Source: Gammaproteobacteria bacterium HGW-Gammaproteobacteria-11
GTDB lineage: Bacteria; Pseudomonadota; Gammaproteobacteria; Pseudomonadales; Pseudomonadaceae
Assembly (NCBI GenBank): GCA_002840055.1
Contig: PGZJ01000001.1
Span: forward strand, 186,001 to 250,000
Reading direction: 5' to 3'
DNA length: 64,000 nucleotides
The position numbers were made by a program, and so were the translations under genes. Shown here piece after piece: positions 39,273 to 46,666 of this stretch (position 1 is the stretch's first letter; each line of letters begins with the position of its first letter). Under the pieces are notes generated by a model, which saw only the letters and a program-made list of their open reading frames with translations, was not told the origin of the DNA and did not search any database.

Positions 39273-39424
39273 ACGCACACCACCCTTACTTTATGCCCGC
39301 TACTCTTGAGCGTTTCGAAGGCCCGCTGCTGGGCGGTCTCATCTGGACAGATAATGATGACGCCGAACTGGGGCTTATATTTAAACCCGTTCTGACCCGG
39401 TGGTTGTTTCGCTTGTTTTGCCAT
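39269..39424 (-). CDS. Small ORF, 51 aa, between com and the ABC-GNAT gene
   Basis: ATG 39424 has a perfect GGAGG 5 nt upstream. The protein starts MAKQAKQPPGQNGFKYKPQ, continues FGVIIICPDETAQQRAFETL and ends VRVVCV. The first 44 nt overlap the 3' end of com in another frame, and the stop overlaps the ABC-GNAT start (ATGA). A beta-alpha-beta pattern suggests a small folded domain. I recall similar small ORFs next to modification-type genes in other phages but give no function. Its Shine-Dalgarno is sequestered by a hairpin. Confidence 0.75.
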   Translation of the reverse strand: MAKQAKQPPGQNGFKYKPQFGVIIICPDETAQQRAFETLKSSGHKVRVVCV

Positions 39425-39587
39425 GATGGCCTCCACAATTGGCGCTCAGTGGCGCGCATGTTTGGAGGCTCATGGCCTTCTGATGGTTGAGTGTGCCGCA
39501 GCGCGGACACTTGATCTCGATGACGCTTGCTGAGCTGGTTTTTGCCAGCATTCGATTACAACTACCGCAACGTAGTATTTTCAACAT
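39381..39587 (-). CDS. com: Com-like zinc-finger translational activator
   Basis: 68 residues from ATG 39587 (AAGG 8 nt upstream). Cys7-X2-Cys10 (RCGSCNRML) and the later EIKCPRCGT pair form a zinc finger very like phage Mu Com (RCKNCNKLL ... EIRCPRC). In Mu, Com binds the com-mom mRNA and opens a hairpin that hides the mom start. Here the 3' end of com overlaps the next ORF by 44 nt, and a hairpin covers that ORF's ribosome site, so the same control is likely. Confidence 0.88.
   Translation of the reverse strand: MLKILRCGSCNRMLAKTSSASVIEIKCPRCGTLNHQKAMSLQTCAPLSANCGGHHGKTSETTTGSERV
39423..39473 (-). promoter_or_regulatory. Ribosome-site-sequestering hairpin at the com/51-aa ORF junction
   Basis: In the minus-strand RNA, GCCTCCA (39463-39469) pairs perfectly with TGGAGGC (39429-39435), which contains the GGAGG of the 51-aa ORF. 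ATGA (39470-39473) can pair with TCAT (39423-39426), reaching into the start codon, across a 2-nt bulge. It resembles the inhibitory stem of Mu mom mRNA that Com melts. Confidence 0.7.
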
Positions 39588-39681
39588 CTGCAAAGCCTTT
39601 TCATTTTCTGATAGCCTTGCCCGGCACTCGCGAGTGTAGCGGGTCTTGGCTGGCTTGCAGCTCAGTTCTGCAGGTTGGCGG

Positions 39682-39711
39682 CCGGATCAAGTGTTACAGC
39701 ACCTGGTCCGG
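39682..39711 (-). promoter_or_regulatory. Hairpin between tail genes and com
   Basis: CCGGATCA (39682-39689) and TGGTCCGG (39704-39711) form an 8-bp stem with one wobble, with GTG/CAC extending it. No T-run follows in the direction of transcription. It lies in the 134-bp spacer 39588-39721, otherwise empty and presumably holding the com promoter. One GATC (39685-39688) lies in the arm. Confidence 0.4.
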
Positions 39712-39721
39712 TCACCCGTTC

Positions 39722-41872
39722 TTAAATGGTGAGCGTAAAGGAGTGGCTCAAGCGTTGCCACGAGACAATGCCATCACGAACAGACCACACCTCAACAATT
39801 ACTTCGCCAGCATATGCTGACTCCAAAACCACTGACGTGCCGGATATACCGCTTTCAATATCCAAAACCGCTAACGTGTCAGAACGCAATAGCCGGGCCG
39901 TATAGCTGGTGCCAGGCTCGGGTCCAATGTTTCCAATAGTAGTATCGATCAACTGATCAGACTGGCTCACACGGTCTCTGTGAGACCAGGAGAGAGTAAC
40001 TGGGCTTACGGCGCTAGCTGGGTTTTCATTGTCATTGATGCGCAATCGTCCAGGTGGATACGGTTTGCCCTGCCGCGCCTGCAGCGTAATCGAATCAATC
40101 GGAGCCAAATCAGGCCCCAGTTCTCCCGCAGTGGTTACAGTCAGCATTTTGGCTTGCATACCGGTACCCATGCTGTAAGCGGTATCATCAACTGCTGCAT
40201 TCTGTTCATAAAACCAGATTCTGGTATCCGCTGAGTGGGCGGCAGGCGTGGTATCAGCGCACCCCCTTCCGATCGTAGCTATGCCAGTATCAATATCCAG
40301 CGCGTCAATGCGAACGACTTCAGACCCGAGCAACGCCGCGCTGCCTATTGCCACCTCATCAGCGCGAGTCATACCTGTTAACTGAACAACAGTTTGCAAA
40401 CGGCCGATATCAGCAGAGAGCTGGGCAGATGGGCACCAGCCAGCACCGCCTCGGTCAACAAATTCGCCGCTGGCACCAACGCGTGTTGCCAGTCTGTAAC
40501 CAATGGCCATGGTTGTCGGCGATGTACCAACCGCCCCGAAATACGCCGCGGTCACATCTATCAACGCCAAATTTGCGGGGTCTGTAATCGCTGAAATATC
40601 GCGATATGGGAGCTCGAATACCTGCCTTACCGCAACAGGGGCTGGGGTACGATCGGGAGGCGCCCAGCCCGCCGGCGGAACAGATACATAGCTTGTTGCA
40701 GGCAGCCCGAAAACATCTTGAACCGCTGTGATCTCTATACGCCCATCCAGTAAGGTTCCATCTTTGATTTTACCTGCCCTCAGCACGACAATGTCTATGC
40801 CGCGTCGCAATGAACGTATGCGAAAAGGCTGACCTGGCTCTAGATCACGAGCGCGGCGGTCCAGAACTATTTTGAATCGCTTCAGGCCTGATGTTCGGAT
40901 GCGCATATCACGTGCCGCCAATCGCGATGCAATCTGGGCTGTAGGTGCTCCTGGGTATTCAATGGTCTCTGATGCTCGGCCACGATCACGCGCTGCTACA
41001 GCGCTGTTAACCGCGCGTACAGTCTTTTTCTTGCCATCTATGGCATCTGTATATTTGACGAAGAGTTCGCTGGGCGACTCATCATTAGATGTATTGTCGT
41101 CTTCAACAACCTCAAGTAGCCCAGAATTTTCGTCAAATAGAGGCAGGGCTTCAGGGTCATAATCATCCCGCATCAGACGTATTTTAATCAGACCGGTCCG
41201 CCGGTCGTCGAAGATTTCAGCACTGATATGGTTCGTTACAGCGGAGCTGAATGTTTGGAAAGAATCGCTTCTGGTCCATTCCAGGCATAGGCCGAGCTGC
41301 TCATCAAAACAGGTATCAGCTGCCGCCCTCCATGCCGCATCATCCATCCACTCCCTTGGCCAGCCCCTGAAACGACTACCAGTGCGAATCAGATAAAGAA
41401 TATGCACGGGGTTCATAGCCTTGATCTCACCATCGGCGAGCCATATGAACTGCTTCTCGGGGTACCACGCGCCCTCAGCATCCCACAAACGGTTTCCGCC
41501 CCGACGGAGGATCTCCCAGGGCTTGGGATATGGGTTCATACTAGTGACCAGTCCGGAGTAAAACGCGGTTGTAATACCTCTGAATGCAGGAACAACGCCG
41601 CCCAGCATGCTTGCCAGCTTAGGTAATATGCCTTGATCCTCCTCACCAAACAGCACATCCAGGGTACCCTGCAGGCCGCCTTCACCGTCATCACCACCAA
41701 ACAATTTAGGGGCGTTGATAACAATTTGTTGGTTGGACGTTACTGAGCCACGCCAGGCCCTTTTGTCGCTGGCACGAATCTCGACCATCTCATCAAGTGG
41801 CAGGCCGAGGCCCATGTGAATATCAAAGTAATAACGATATCCGACTGTTTGGCTTGAACTACTGCTGCCCAT
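39722..41872 (-). CDS. Phage tail tip/hub protein
   Basis: 716 residues from ATG 41872 (GGAGG 6 nt upstream; the ATG at 41887 precedes this site). The length, position after the BR0599 and small tip proteins, and beta-rich C-terminal modules (fibronectin-like closing segments, SWSHRDRVSQSDQLIDTT) fit the large central tip protein (TipJ/phage-tail_3 type) of siphoviruses. It probably forms the tail tip that contacts the host. No separate tail fibre or invertible segment follows. Confidence 0.7.
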   Translation of the reverse strand: MGSSSSSQTVGYRYYFDIHMGLGLPLDEMVEIRASDKRAWRGSVTSNQQIVINAPKLFGGDDGEGGLQGTLDVLFGEEDQGILPKLASMLGGVVPAFRGITTAFYSGLVTSMNPYPKPWEILRRGGNRLWDAEGAWYPEKQFIWLADGEIKAMNPVHILYLIRTGSRFRGWPREWMDDAAWRAAADTCFDEQLGLCLEWTRSDSFQTFSSAVTNHISAEIFDDRRTGLIKIRLMRDDYDPEALPLFDENSGLLEVVEDDNTSNDESPSELFVKYTDAIDGKKKTVRAVNSAVAARDRGRASETIEYPGAPTAQIASRLAARDMRIRTSGLKRFKIVLDRRARDLEPGQPFRIRSLRRGIDIVVLRAGKIKDGTLLDGRIEITAVQDVFGLPATSYVSVPPAGWAPPDRTPAPVAVRQVFELPYRDISAITDPANLALIDVTAAYFGAVGTSPTTMAIGYRLATRVGASGEFVDRGGAGWCPSAQLSADIGRLQTVVQLTGMTRADEVAIGSAALLGSEVVRIDALDIDTGIATIGRGCADTTPAAHSADTRIWFYEQNAAVDDTAYSMGTGMQAKMLTVTTAGELGPDLAPIDSITLQARQGKPYPPGRLRINDNENPASAVSPVTLSWSHRDRVSQSDQLIDTTIGNIGPEPGTSYTARLLRSDTLAVLDIESGISGTSVVLESAYAGEVIVEVWSVRDGIVSWQRLSHSFTLTI

Positions 41873-42080
41873 TTTCTGCCTCCGCATGAGCGTGCTGGAC
41901 TAGCGTCAAGGCACGGTCATCGCCTGTCGCAACAAGCAGGCGCTCATCAATGCCGTGGTTTAGAAATTCAAACCAATTCAAATTGTGCCGCTGGAAAAAT
42001 TCCCGCGAGGCCCGGTGGCAAAACCCTTGCCGCCCGTTCCATGTTGGAACACTGTGCAGGTGCTGTATGGTAATGATCAT
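41859..42080 (-). CDS. Small phage tail-tip protein, 73 aa
   Basis: MIITIQHLHSVPTWNGRQGF followed by CHRASREFFQRHNLNW: a compact, His/Trp-rich protein with no recognised catalytic motif. The start overlaps the preceding stop (ATGA) and its end overlaps the next gene by 14 bp, so it is clearly part of the tail operon. Siphovirus tip regions usually carry small proteins here. Function unknown. Confidence 0.6.
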   Translation of the reverse strand: MIITIQHLHSVPTWNGRQGFCHRASREFFQRHNLNWFEFLNHGIDERLLVATGDDRALTLVQHAHAEAENGQQ

Positions 42081-42304
42081 TTCTTGCCAGCCTTTTTTAC
42101 GATTGGGCGCGTCCGATAGTTACCCACAGTTAGCACCATCCAACCCTTCGACCATACCTGACCGAACACAGCACTTTGGGCAGTGCCTTCCTCTGCTTGT
42201 GGGAAATCGATGTCTTCAAACGCAGTCGGCTTCGGCTGAGGCGGCTTTGGGGTCAAAGCGCTCATGATGAAAACCGATACAATTAATACAAGAAAAAGCC
42301 CCAT
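42077..42304 (-). CDS. Small phage tail-associated membrane-segment protein, 75 aa
   Basis: MGLFLVLIVSVFIMSALTPKPPQPKP... starts with one hydrophobic helix and ends RTRPIVKKAGKK. The VFGQVWSKGWMVLTVGNYRTRP portion is characteristic of a small protein preceding the tail-tip gene in Mu-like siphoviruses, often seen as the N-terminus of larger tip proteins. ATG 42304 (GAGG upstream) preferred over 42337. Function unknown. Confidence 0.65.
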   Translation of the reverse strand: MGLFLVLIVSVFIMSALTPKPPQPKPTAFEDIDFPQAEEGTAQSAVFGQVWSKGWMVLTVGNYRTRPIVKKAGKK

Positions 42305-42314
42305 ATTTAAGCCC

Positions 42315-43136
42315 TCACCAGACCTGGTTGCCGTCAAAGGGGCTATCGAGCTGTAGATGTGGAATGCCCCTATTGTTTAATGAATTGCCAAACTTGCTAT
42401 GGCACGTACTGGCAAGAAAGTCGCAGCCGGGGTAGGCCCTGAGCTGGGCTGCAGGCGGAATGCCTACAGTGCCACCCAACAGTTGGAGCTCATTTGATAT
42501 GTGACGATCAATAAATCTTCGGTCGAACTCACCGCCACCAACTGCCCATGCCACGTATCCACCTGTAAACCATCCAGCCGGATAATCCGATAGGTCGCTA
42601 CTGAAAACAGATAACCCATTCCGGCTGTCTATCGACAAATCTACCCTGTACGACTCAAGATCAACTTTGCAGCGCCTGTCACCCAAAACAGCAGTGCATG
42701 TGCGCATATAGGCATCCAGAAGCCCTGGCTCTCCCATTTCTGAATCCCTGGTCACACATTTAATCTTGCATCGATCAAGGGCAGGAAAGCCCACACTGCT
42801 GATACGATAGCTGCCCGCTAGTCGAGCTTCTGTATCACCGTAGTGCATATCAAAAACTGATAAACCTATAGGGTCGCTGGGCGGAAATGCCCTGAAGGGC
42901 TGAACAACATCAAGTGATGCCGGTGCAGTAATCGTTAAGCCGTCTGATTTAGCGTCACCAGTCTGCTGTATGCCGGAGTCTGAGATACCGCCTAAAACTG
43001 ATCTGAACGTTTGCACACCCAGCTCAATATTTCGGTCTGCTGTGCAGTAGAGCCAGAGTGTTACCCCTCTGTGAAACCTGTAGAGTCGCACCGGGATTCC
43101 TTGAGCAATTGAGAACTCGCGACTATCAAATGACAT
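42315..43136 (-). CDS. Phage BR0599 (DUF2163)-family tail protein
   Basis: 273 residues from ATG 43136. Typical opening MSFDSREFSIAQGIPVRLYRF and Cys-rich C-terminus PGCDFLASTCHSKFGNSLNNRGIP identify the BR0599 family. These lie between the tape measure and the tip protein in many siphoviruses and gene transfer agents and probably form part of the tail hub. It overlaps the preceding gene by 11 bp. Confidence 0.8.
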   Translation of the reverse strand: MSFDSREFSIAQGIPVRLYRFHRGVTLWLYCTADRNIELGVQTFRSVLGGISDSGIQQTGDAKSDGLTITAPASLDVVQPFRAFPPSDPIGLSVFDMHYGDTEARLAGSYRISSVGFPALDRCKIKCVTRDSEMGEPGLLDAYMRTCTAVLGDRRCKVDLESYRVDLSIDSRNGLSVFSSDLSDYPAGWFTGGYVAWAVGGGEFDRRFIDRHISNELQLLGGTVGIPPAAQLRAYPGCDFLASTCHSKFGNSLNNRGIPHLQLDSPFDGNQVW

Positions 43137-44844
43137 CGTCTGCCACTCCCATAAAAACAATCTGCGCCGAGGCGAGCCCTTCACTGTCAGCCATATGATC
43201 AATATCAGAGGTATCTGATGCGCCACGTGACAAAACCAGCCAGCAAATTCGCTTAACTCCTTCCGGGTTCACTGATAGCCCGAGGGGCTCATTTATGAAA
43301 AGCCGCTCAACGTCTGAACTGATTTCAGAGGATGAGTTGATTCTGCGGTAATAAATCTCTCCTGAGAAAAGCTCTACGCGAATATCCCTTCGACCCACAC
43401 GGGCCTGCCCGAAACGCGTATAACCGACGTGAGCGACATCAATAAAGGGCTCGGCATCACTAGCCGGGTTAACCAGAGTCAGATCGTCGGCGTGAGTCGG
43501 AATCCATACAGCTGTGCGCTTTCCCGCCAAGGTGTATAAAAGCGACCGGTAACGAGCACGTTGCGCACGACCCATTTCTAACCAACCAAAGCCTGTGACA
43601 GGCATAGCTCGGCCTGCGACGTCAGTTACCAATGGTGGTCCTGTTCGGCTATCGAGTGTGATCAAGCTGCGCTGGAATAAACGGGTAAGGTCTTCTGATT
43701 CATCCGGACGATCGTCATACACTAATTGTGCGCGATAGGTAGGGAGGTCCTCTACAGTTAAAGCAGGCCAGTCACTTACGCCCAGGAGCAAAAATTGCAC
43801 CTCAGCTTCATCAAGCTGATCAGTCAGTCTTGTAGTCTCCGGCTGCCGCATTAATTGAGCTGGACGCGCTGGGTACAGCCGGGTGCCAGCAGGCCAGCTT
43901 TGCTGCAGGGGACGCTTGAGATCTATACCTGTTGAATCAATAGAGTCGATTTCAACCACTTCATATTCGCGGGCTGATTCACCCCTCAACATTGCAAGGC
44001 CACCCGTTACAAAGTCCAGATATTCTGTTTCAGCATCGATTCGGGAAGCGGTTGACTCCAACGGATTTTTCAGAAATTGAATATCAGGCCAAATCGGCAG
44101 CGCCCACACTCTGCTGCCCCAACCGAACAAAGCAAGATCCAACATTTGACGATCTCGACCCTCAACAAACATTGGGGCTTTGAACTCTCTTCTTGGCGCT
44201 GTACGCAAACCCCGGCGCTGTTCAACCAAACTTTCTGAAGCCAACACATCAGTCAGGAACTCAAGACTCTCTTTAACACCATCGCCCCAGTCTGGCACAA
44301 AGGACCATGCAACAATTCGGTTGGCGGTTACGCGAAGCACGACCTCCTCGCCATTTGCGAAGACCCACCGTACCAAGGTGTCAACAACCGATTCACCCTC
44401 AGGTGAAACAGATAGCTCATATTCACGCTCCTGGAGTGCAGCAAATTCAAGGGGCGGGGTAGGCTGACCGATCAGTTCCAGGCCCTCAACCAAACCGGTC
44501 AGCTCAACTAAATTACGAGTCTCGAGATGGGCATTCCAGAGACTCAACGCGGTTACTTGAATAGAAACCAGGTTGCCTAGGTCCACGCGGGTGGTGTCGA
44601 TATGTATACGATCATAAAAGTCGTATCGGTAACTGCCAGACCTGATAACAGAAATGGGCCTAGATGCTGCAGAGACTGGAAAATGCAATAACAATTCAGA
44701 GGGTGACGAGTCAGATACCACTGACTCAAATGGCGGCCAGCCAACAATCTCATTTGCAGAAAACAGGTCATGACTTGATGAAAGATATGGATTAGCAACG
44801 CCGCCTGAGGCCGAGTTGATCCCAAATGTGGTCAGGATGGCCAT
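43126..44844 (-). CDS. Phage tail hub/structural protein, 572 aa
   Basis: A large, beta-rich protein from ATG 44844 with no clear ribosome site but overlapping the preceding gene, so likely coupled. The middle (RREFKAPMFVEGRDRQMLDLALFGWGSR) resembles proteins encoded in front of BR0599 genes in B3-like phages, judged by position only. Probably a distal tail/hub component. No catalytic motif is evident. Confidence 0.6.
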   Translation of the reverse strand: MAILTTFGINSASGGVANPYLSSSHDLFSANEIVGWPPFESVVSDSSPSELLLHFPVSAASRPISVIRSGSYRYDFYDRIHIDTTRVDLGNLVSIQVTALSLWNAHLETRNLVELTGLVEGLELIGQPTPPLEFAALQEREYELSVSPEGESVVDTLVRWVFANGEEVVLRVTANRIVAWSFVPDWGDGVKESLEFLTDVLASESLVEQRRGLRTAPRREFKAPMFVEGRDRQMLDLALFGWGSRVWALPIWPDIQFLKNPLESTASRIDAETEYLDFVTGGLAMLRGESAREYEVVEIDSIDSTGIDLKRPLQQSWPAGTRLYPARPAQLMRQPETTRLTDQLDEAEVQFLLLGVSDWPALTVEDLPTYRAQLVYDDRPDESEDLTRLFQRSLITLDSRTGPPLVTDVAGRAMPVTGFGWLEMGRAQRARYRSLLYTLAGKRTAVWIPTHADDLTLVNPASDAEPFIDVAHVGYTRFGQARVGRRDIRVELFSGEIYYRRINSSSEISSDVERLFINEPLGLSVNPEGVKRICWLVLSRGASDTSDIDHMADSEGLASAQIVFMGVADDVI

Positions 44845-44846
44845 AA

Positions 44847-45818
44847 TCAAGCGCCGTCGTATCTGATTGCCATTCCGAATGTACCCGTGTGGTTTACAGC
44901 GCTCCCGCCATCACGTGAAACTGTATTTTTCAAATAAAATGGGTACACCTTCCAGCTTTCTGGCCCAATACTGAAAATTTGACCAGGCTCGTAATTGTCA
45001 ATGCGCAGATATCGTGCATTTTGCAAGTCTGCAACCATAACAACCTTAGATTCTGAAACGGTTACATGGGGCTGGATAGGCAAAAGAACCGCTTCACTGT
45101 TCCATGGGCTGGGTGACCTCTCGACCAATGGCGCTATAAACCCGACTGCGTGTAGCCTTTCAGCGGCATTATTTGTCCCAGTATTACTTGTTCCGTTCCA
45201 CGACAAGCTGTTGAGTCCCGCATTAACAAATTCCCCTAGACCACCAGCCAGCGTCATTTTTTGAGTATTCCAAAAAAGTCCCCCAGAGACTGATGCGCCA
45301 CTGGCTGTGTTTGCTGACCCAACCCCTCCACTAGTAGGTGATATTAAATAGCCGGTTGTTGGCCCCGTGGCTGTTATATAGCCTTGACGGGCGCATCCAG
45401 ATAGCCAATTTCCAGTTCCAGCGGTATTTAGACTCGATGAACCAAACGCAAGCCAAAAATAGCGATCAATGTTGAAACGCAAGATGACGTAAACCTCATC
45501 AGGGTCATCAAATACGTGGATGAAGTACTCAGCAGGAAACGATACGCCTTCAAATCTATCCGCAGAGCCTGGTCTTCCCAATCGAGCAGCATTGGGTGCC
45601 GGGTTGACGATAGCAGCACCAGATTGGCCATCGCCCATCTGAATCAATAAGCCTGGACCCTCTGTAGTCGTTGTTGTGCTTGAAACGTAGGGCCTCACAA
45701 AAGCGGAACCCTTGCTAAGAATGCCGCTGCTGAGTATCCAACCTTGATCAACCAGAGCGTCGACCAGGTGAGATTGCAGCTCAGCGAAGGAACTTGCGCT
45801 GCCGTTGTAGTAAGCCAT
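44847..45818 (-). CDS. Phage virion structural protein A, 323 aa
   Basis: Starts MAYYNGSASSFAELQSHLVDAL and ends with TGTFGMAIRYDGA. Gly/Ser/Thr-rich with a predicted beta-sandwich, no signal peptide. Shares layout with the next gene upstream (45818-46663): a short N-terminal helix, VDQGW/GDNGW, then EYFIHVFDDPDEVYV-type strands and a closing segment with a Trp. The two are probably paralogous tail-tip or fibre proteins. Exact role unknown. Confidence 0.6.
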   Translation of the reverse strand: MAYYNGSASSFAELQSHLVDALVDQGWILSSGILSKGSAFVRPYVSSTTTTTEGPGLLIQMGDGQSGAAIVNPAPNAARLGRPGSADRFEGVSFPAEYFIHVFDDPDEVYVILRFNIDRYFWLAFGSSSLNTAGTGNWLSGCARQGYITATGPTTGYLISPTSGGVGSANTASGASVSGGLFWNTQKMTLAGGLGEFVNAGLNSLSWNGTSNTGTNNAAERLHAVGFIAPLVERSPSPWNSEAVLLPIQPHVTVSESKVVMVADLQNARYLRIDNYEPGQIFSIGPESWKVYPFYLKNTVSRDGGSAVNHTGTFGMAIRYDGA

Positions 45819-46663
45819 TAATCAAGCCTCATGGAATAATAGTCACTGAAACCATTACGGCTGACATCTTGTATAACAACCCAGTCTTTACCATCCAGCT
45901 CAAACGTATTTTCAACAGCGTTATTGAACCCTGTTATATGACGAATACCATCTAGCTCACCAAGAACGCCGATAGCAGAGTTAAGAACTATCGGATTTGA
46001 TGGATATGAACCATTGGTATCACGTTGTTGAGTTTGCGAAGCAATTGAGCCATTTAGAAGCGTGTTGTTATAGGGCCAACATTCAGGCTGTGCCCACGAC
46101 CCATCATTGAACCTCATCCGCATCTGGGGCCGAGAGCCTTTGTAAGGGATGCTATGCACTGTGTCTGAAAATCGTGTTGCAGGCGTACCGTTCAGCATGC
46201 CTGCGCAGATCACGGGATACGGGTACTGACTGGGGCGTGCGTAGGGCAAGAACTTGCCGACATAGGCCGACTCATAGACCGGCGTGCCCACTTTCATCGC
46301 CAATGCTATACGCTGTGGGTTGAGCGTCAGCCAGTAATCGATCCGCTGGTTGTGGGCTGGCACGCCTGAGAGCATGGCCCCCGGCTGAGCATTAAATGGG
46401 TTACCTGGTAGGTAGCCTGTAAAAGCTGCAGCAACGAGATTGTAATAATCCGCTCCAGCGTTTTGATAGGTTCTAAAGCCTACAAATATTTCCTCCTCTT
46501 CGCTGTAACCAAAGCCCTTGAGAATAAGCTCCCGATCAGCAGGGGCTGTGTCATAGCGCAGTACCTCCCAACCGTTATCTCCGGCAAAGTCACGAATGGT
46601 CTCAAGCATGGCGTAATGCGCCAGTTGACTTGAGTTATCGACAAAAGAGACCTCATGCGGCAT
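45818..46663 (-). CDS. Phage virion structural protein B, 281 aa
   Basis: MPHEVSFVDNSSQLAHYAML, then GDNGWEVLRYD and a repeated aromatic-rich beta region (FRTYQNAGADYYNLVAAAF). It follows the tape measure by three bases and meets its likely paralogue end to end. Position suggests a distal tail or adsorption protein. No enzyme motif seen. Confidence 0.6.
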   Translation of the reverse strand: MPHEVSFVDNSSQLAHYAMLETIRDFAGDNGWEVLRYDTAPADRELILKGFGYSEEEEIFVGFRTYQNAGADYYNLVAAAFTGYLPGNPFNAQPGAMLSGVPAHNQRIDYWLTLNPQRIALAMKVGTPVYESAYVGKFLPYARPSQYPYPVICAGMLNGTPATRFSDTVHSIPYKGSRPQMRMRFNDGSWAQPECWPYNNTLLNGSIASQTQQRDTNGSYPSNPIVLNSAIGVLGELDGIRHITGFNNAVENTFELDGKDWVVIQDVSRNGFSDYYSMRLD

Positions 46664-46666
46664 GAA

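Noticed and set aside
39286-39510. 74-aa minus ORF overlapping com
   Set aside because: Its frame is neither com nor the 51-aa ORF, has no ribosome site and shows no recognisable protein pattern.
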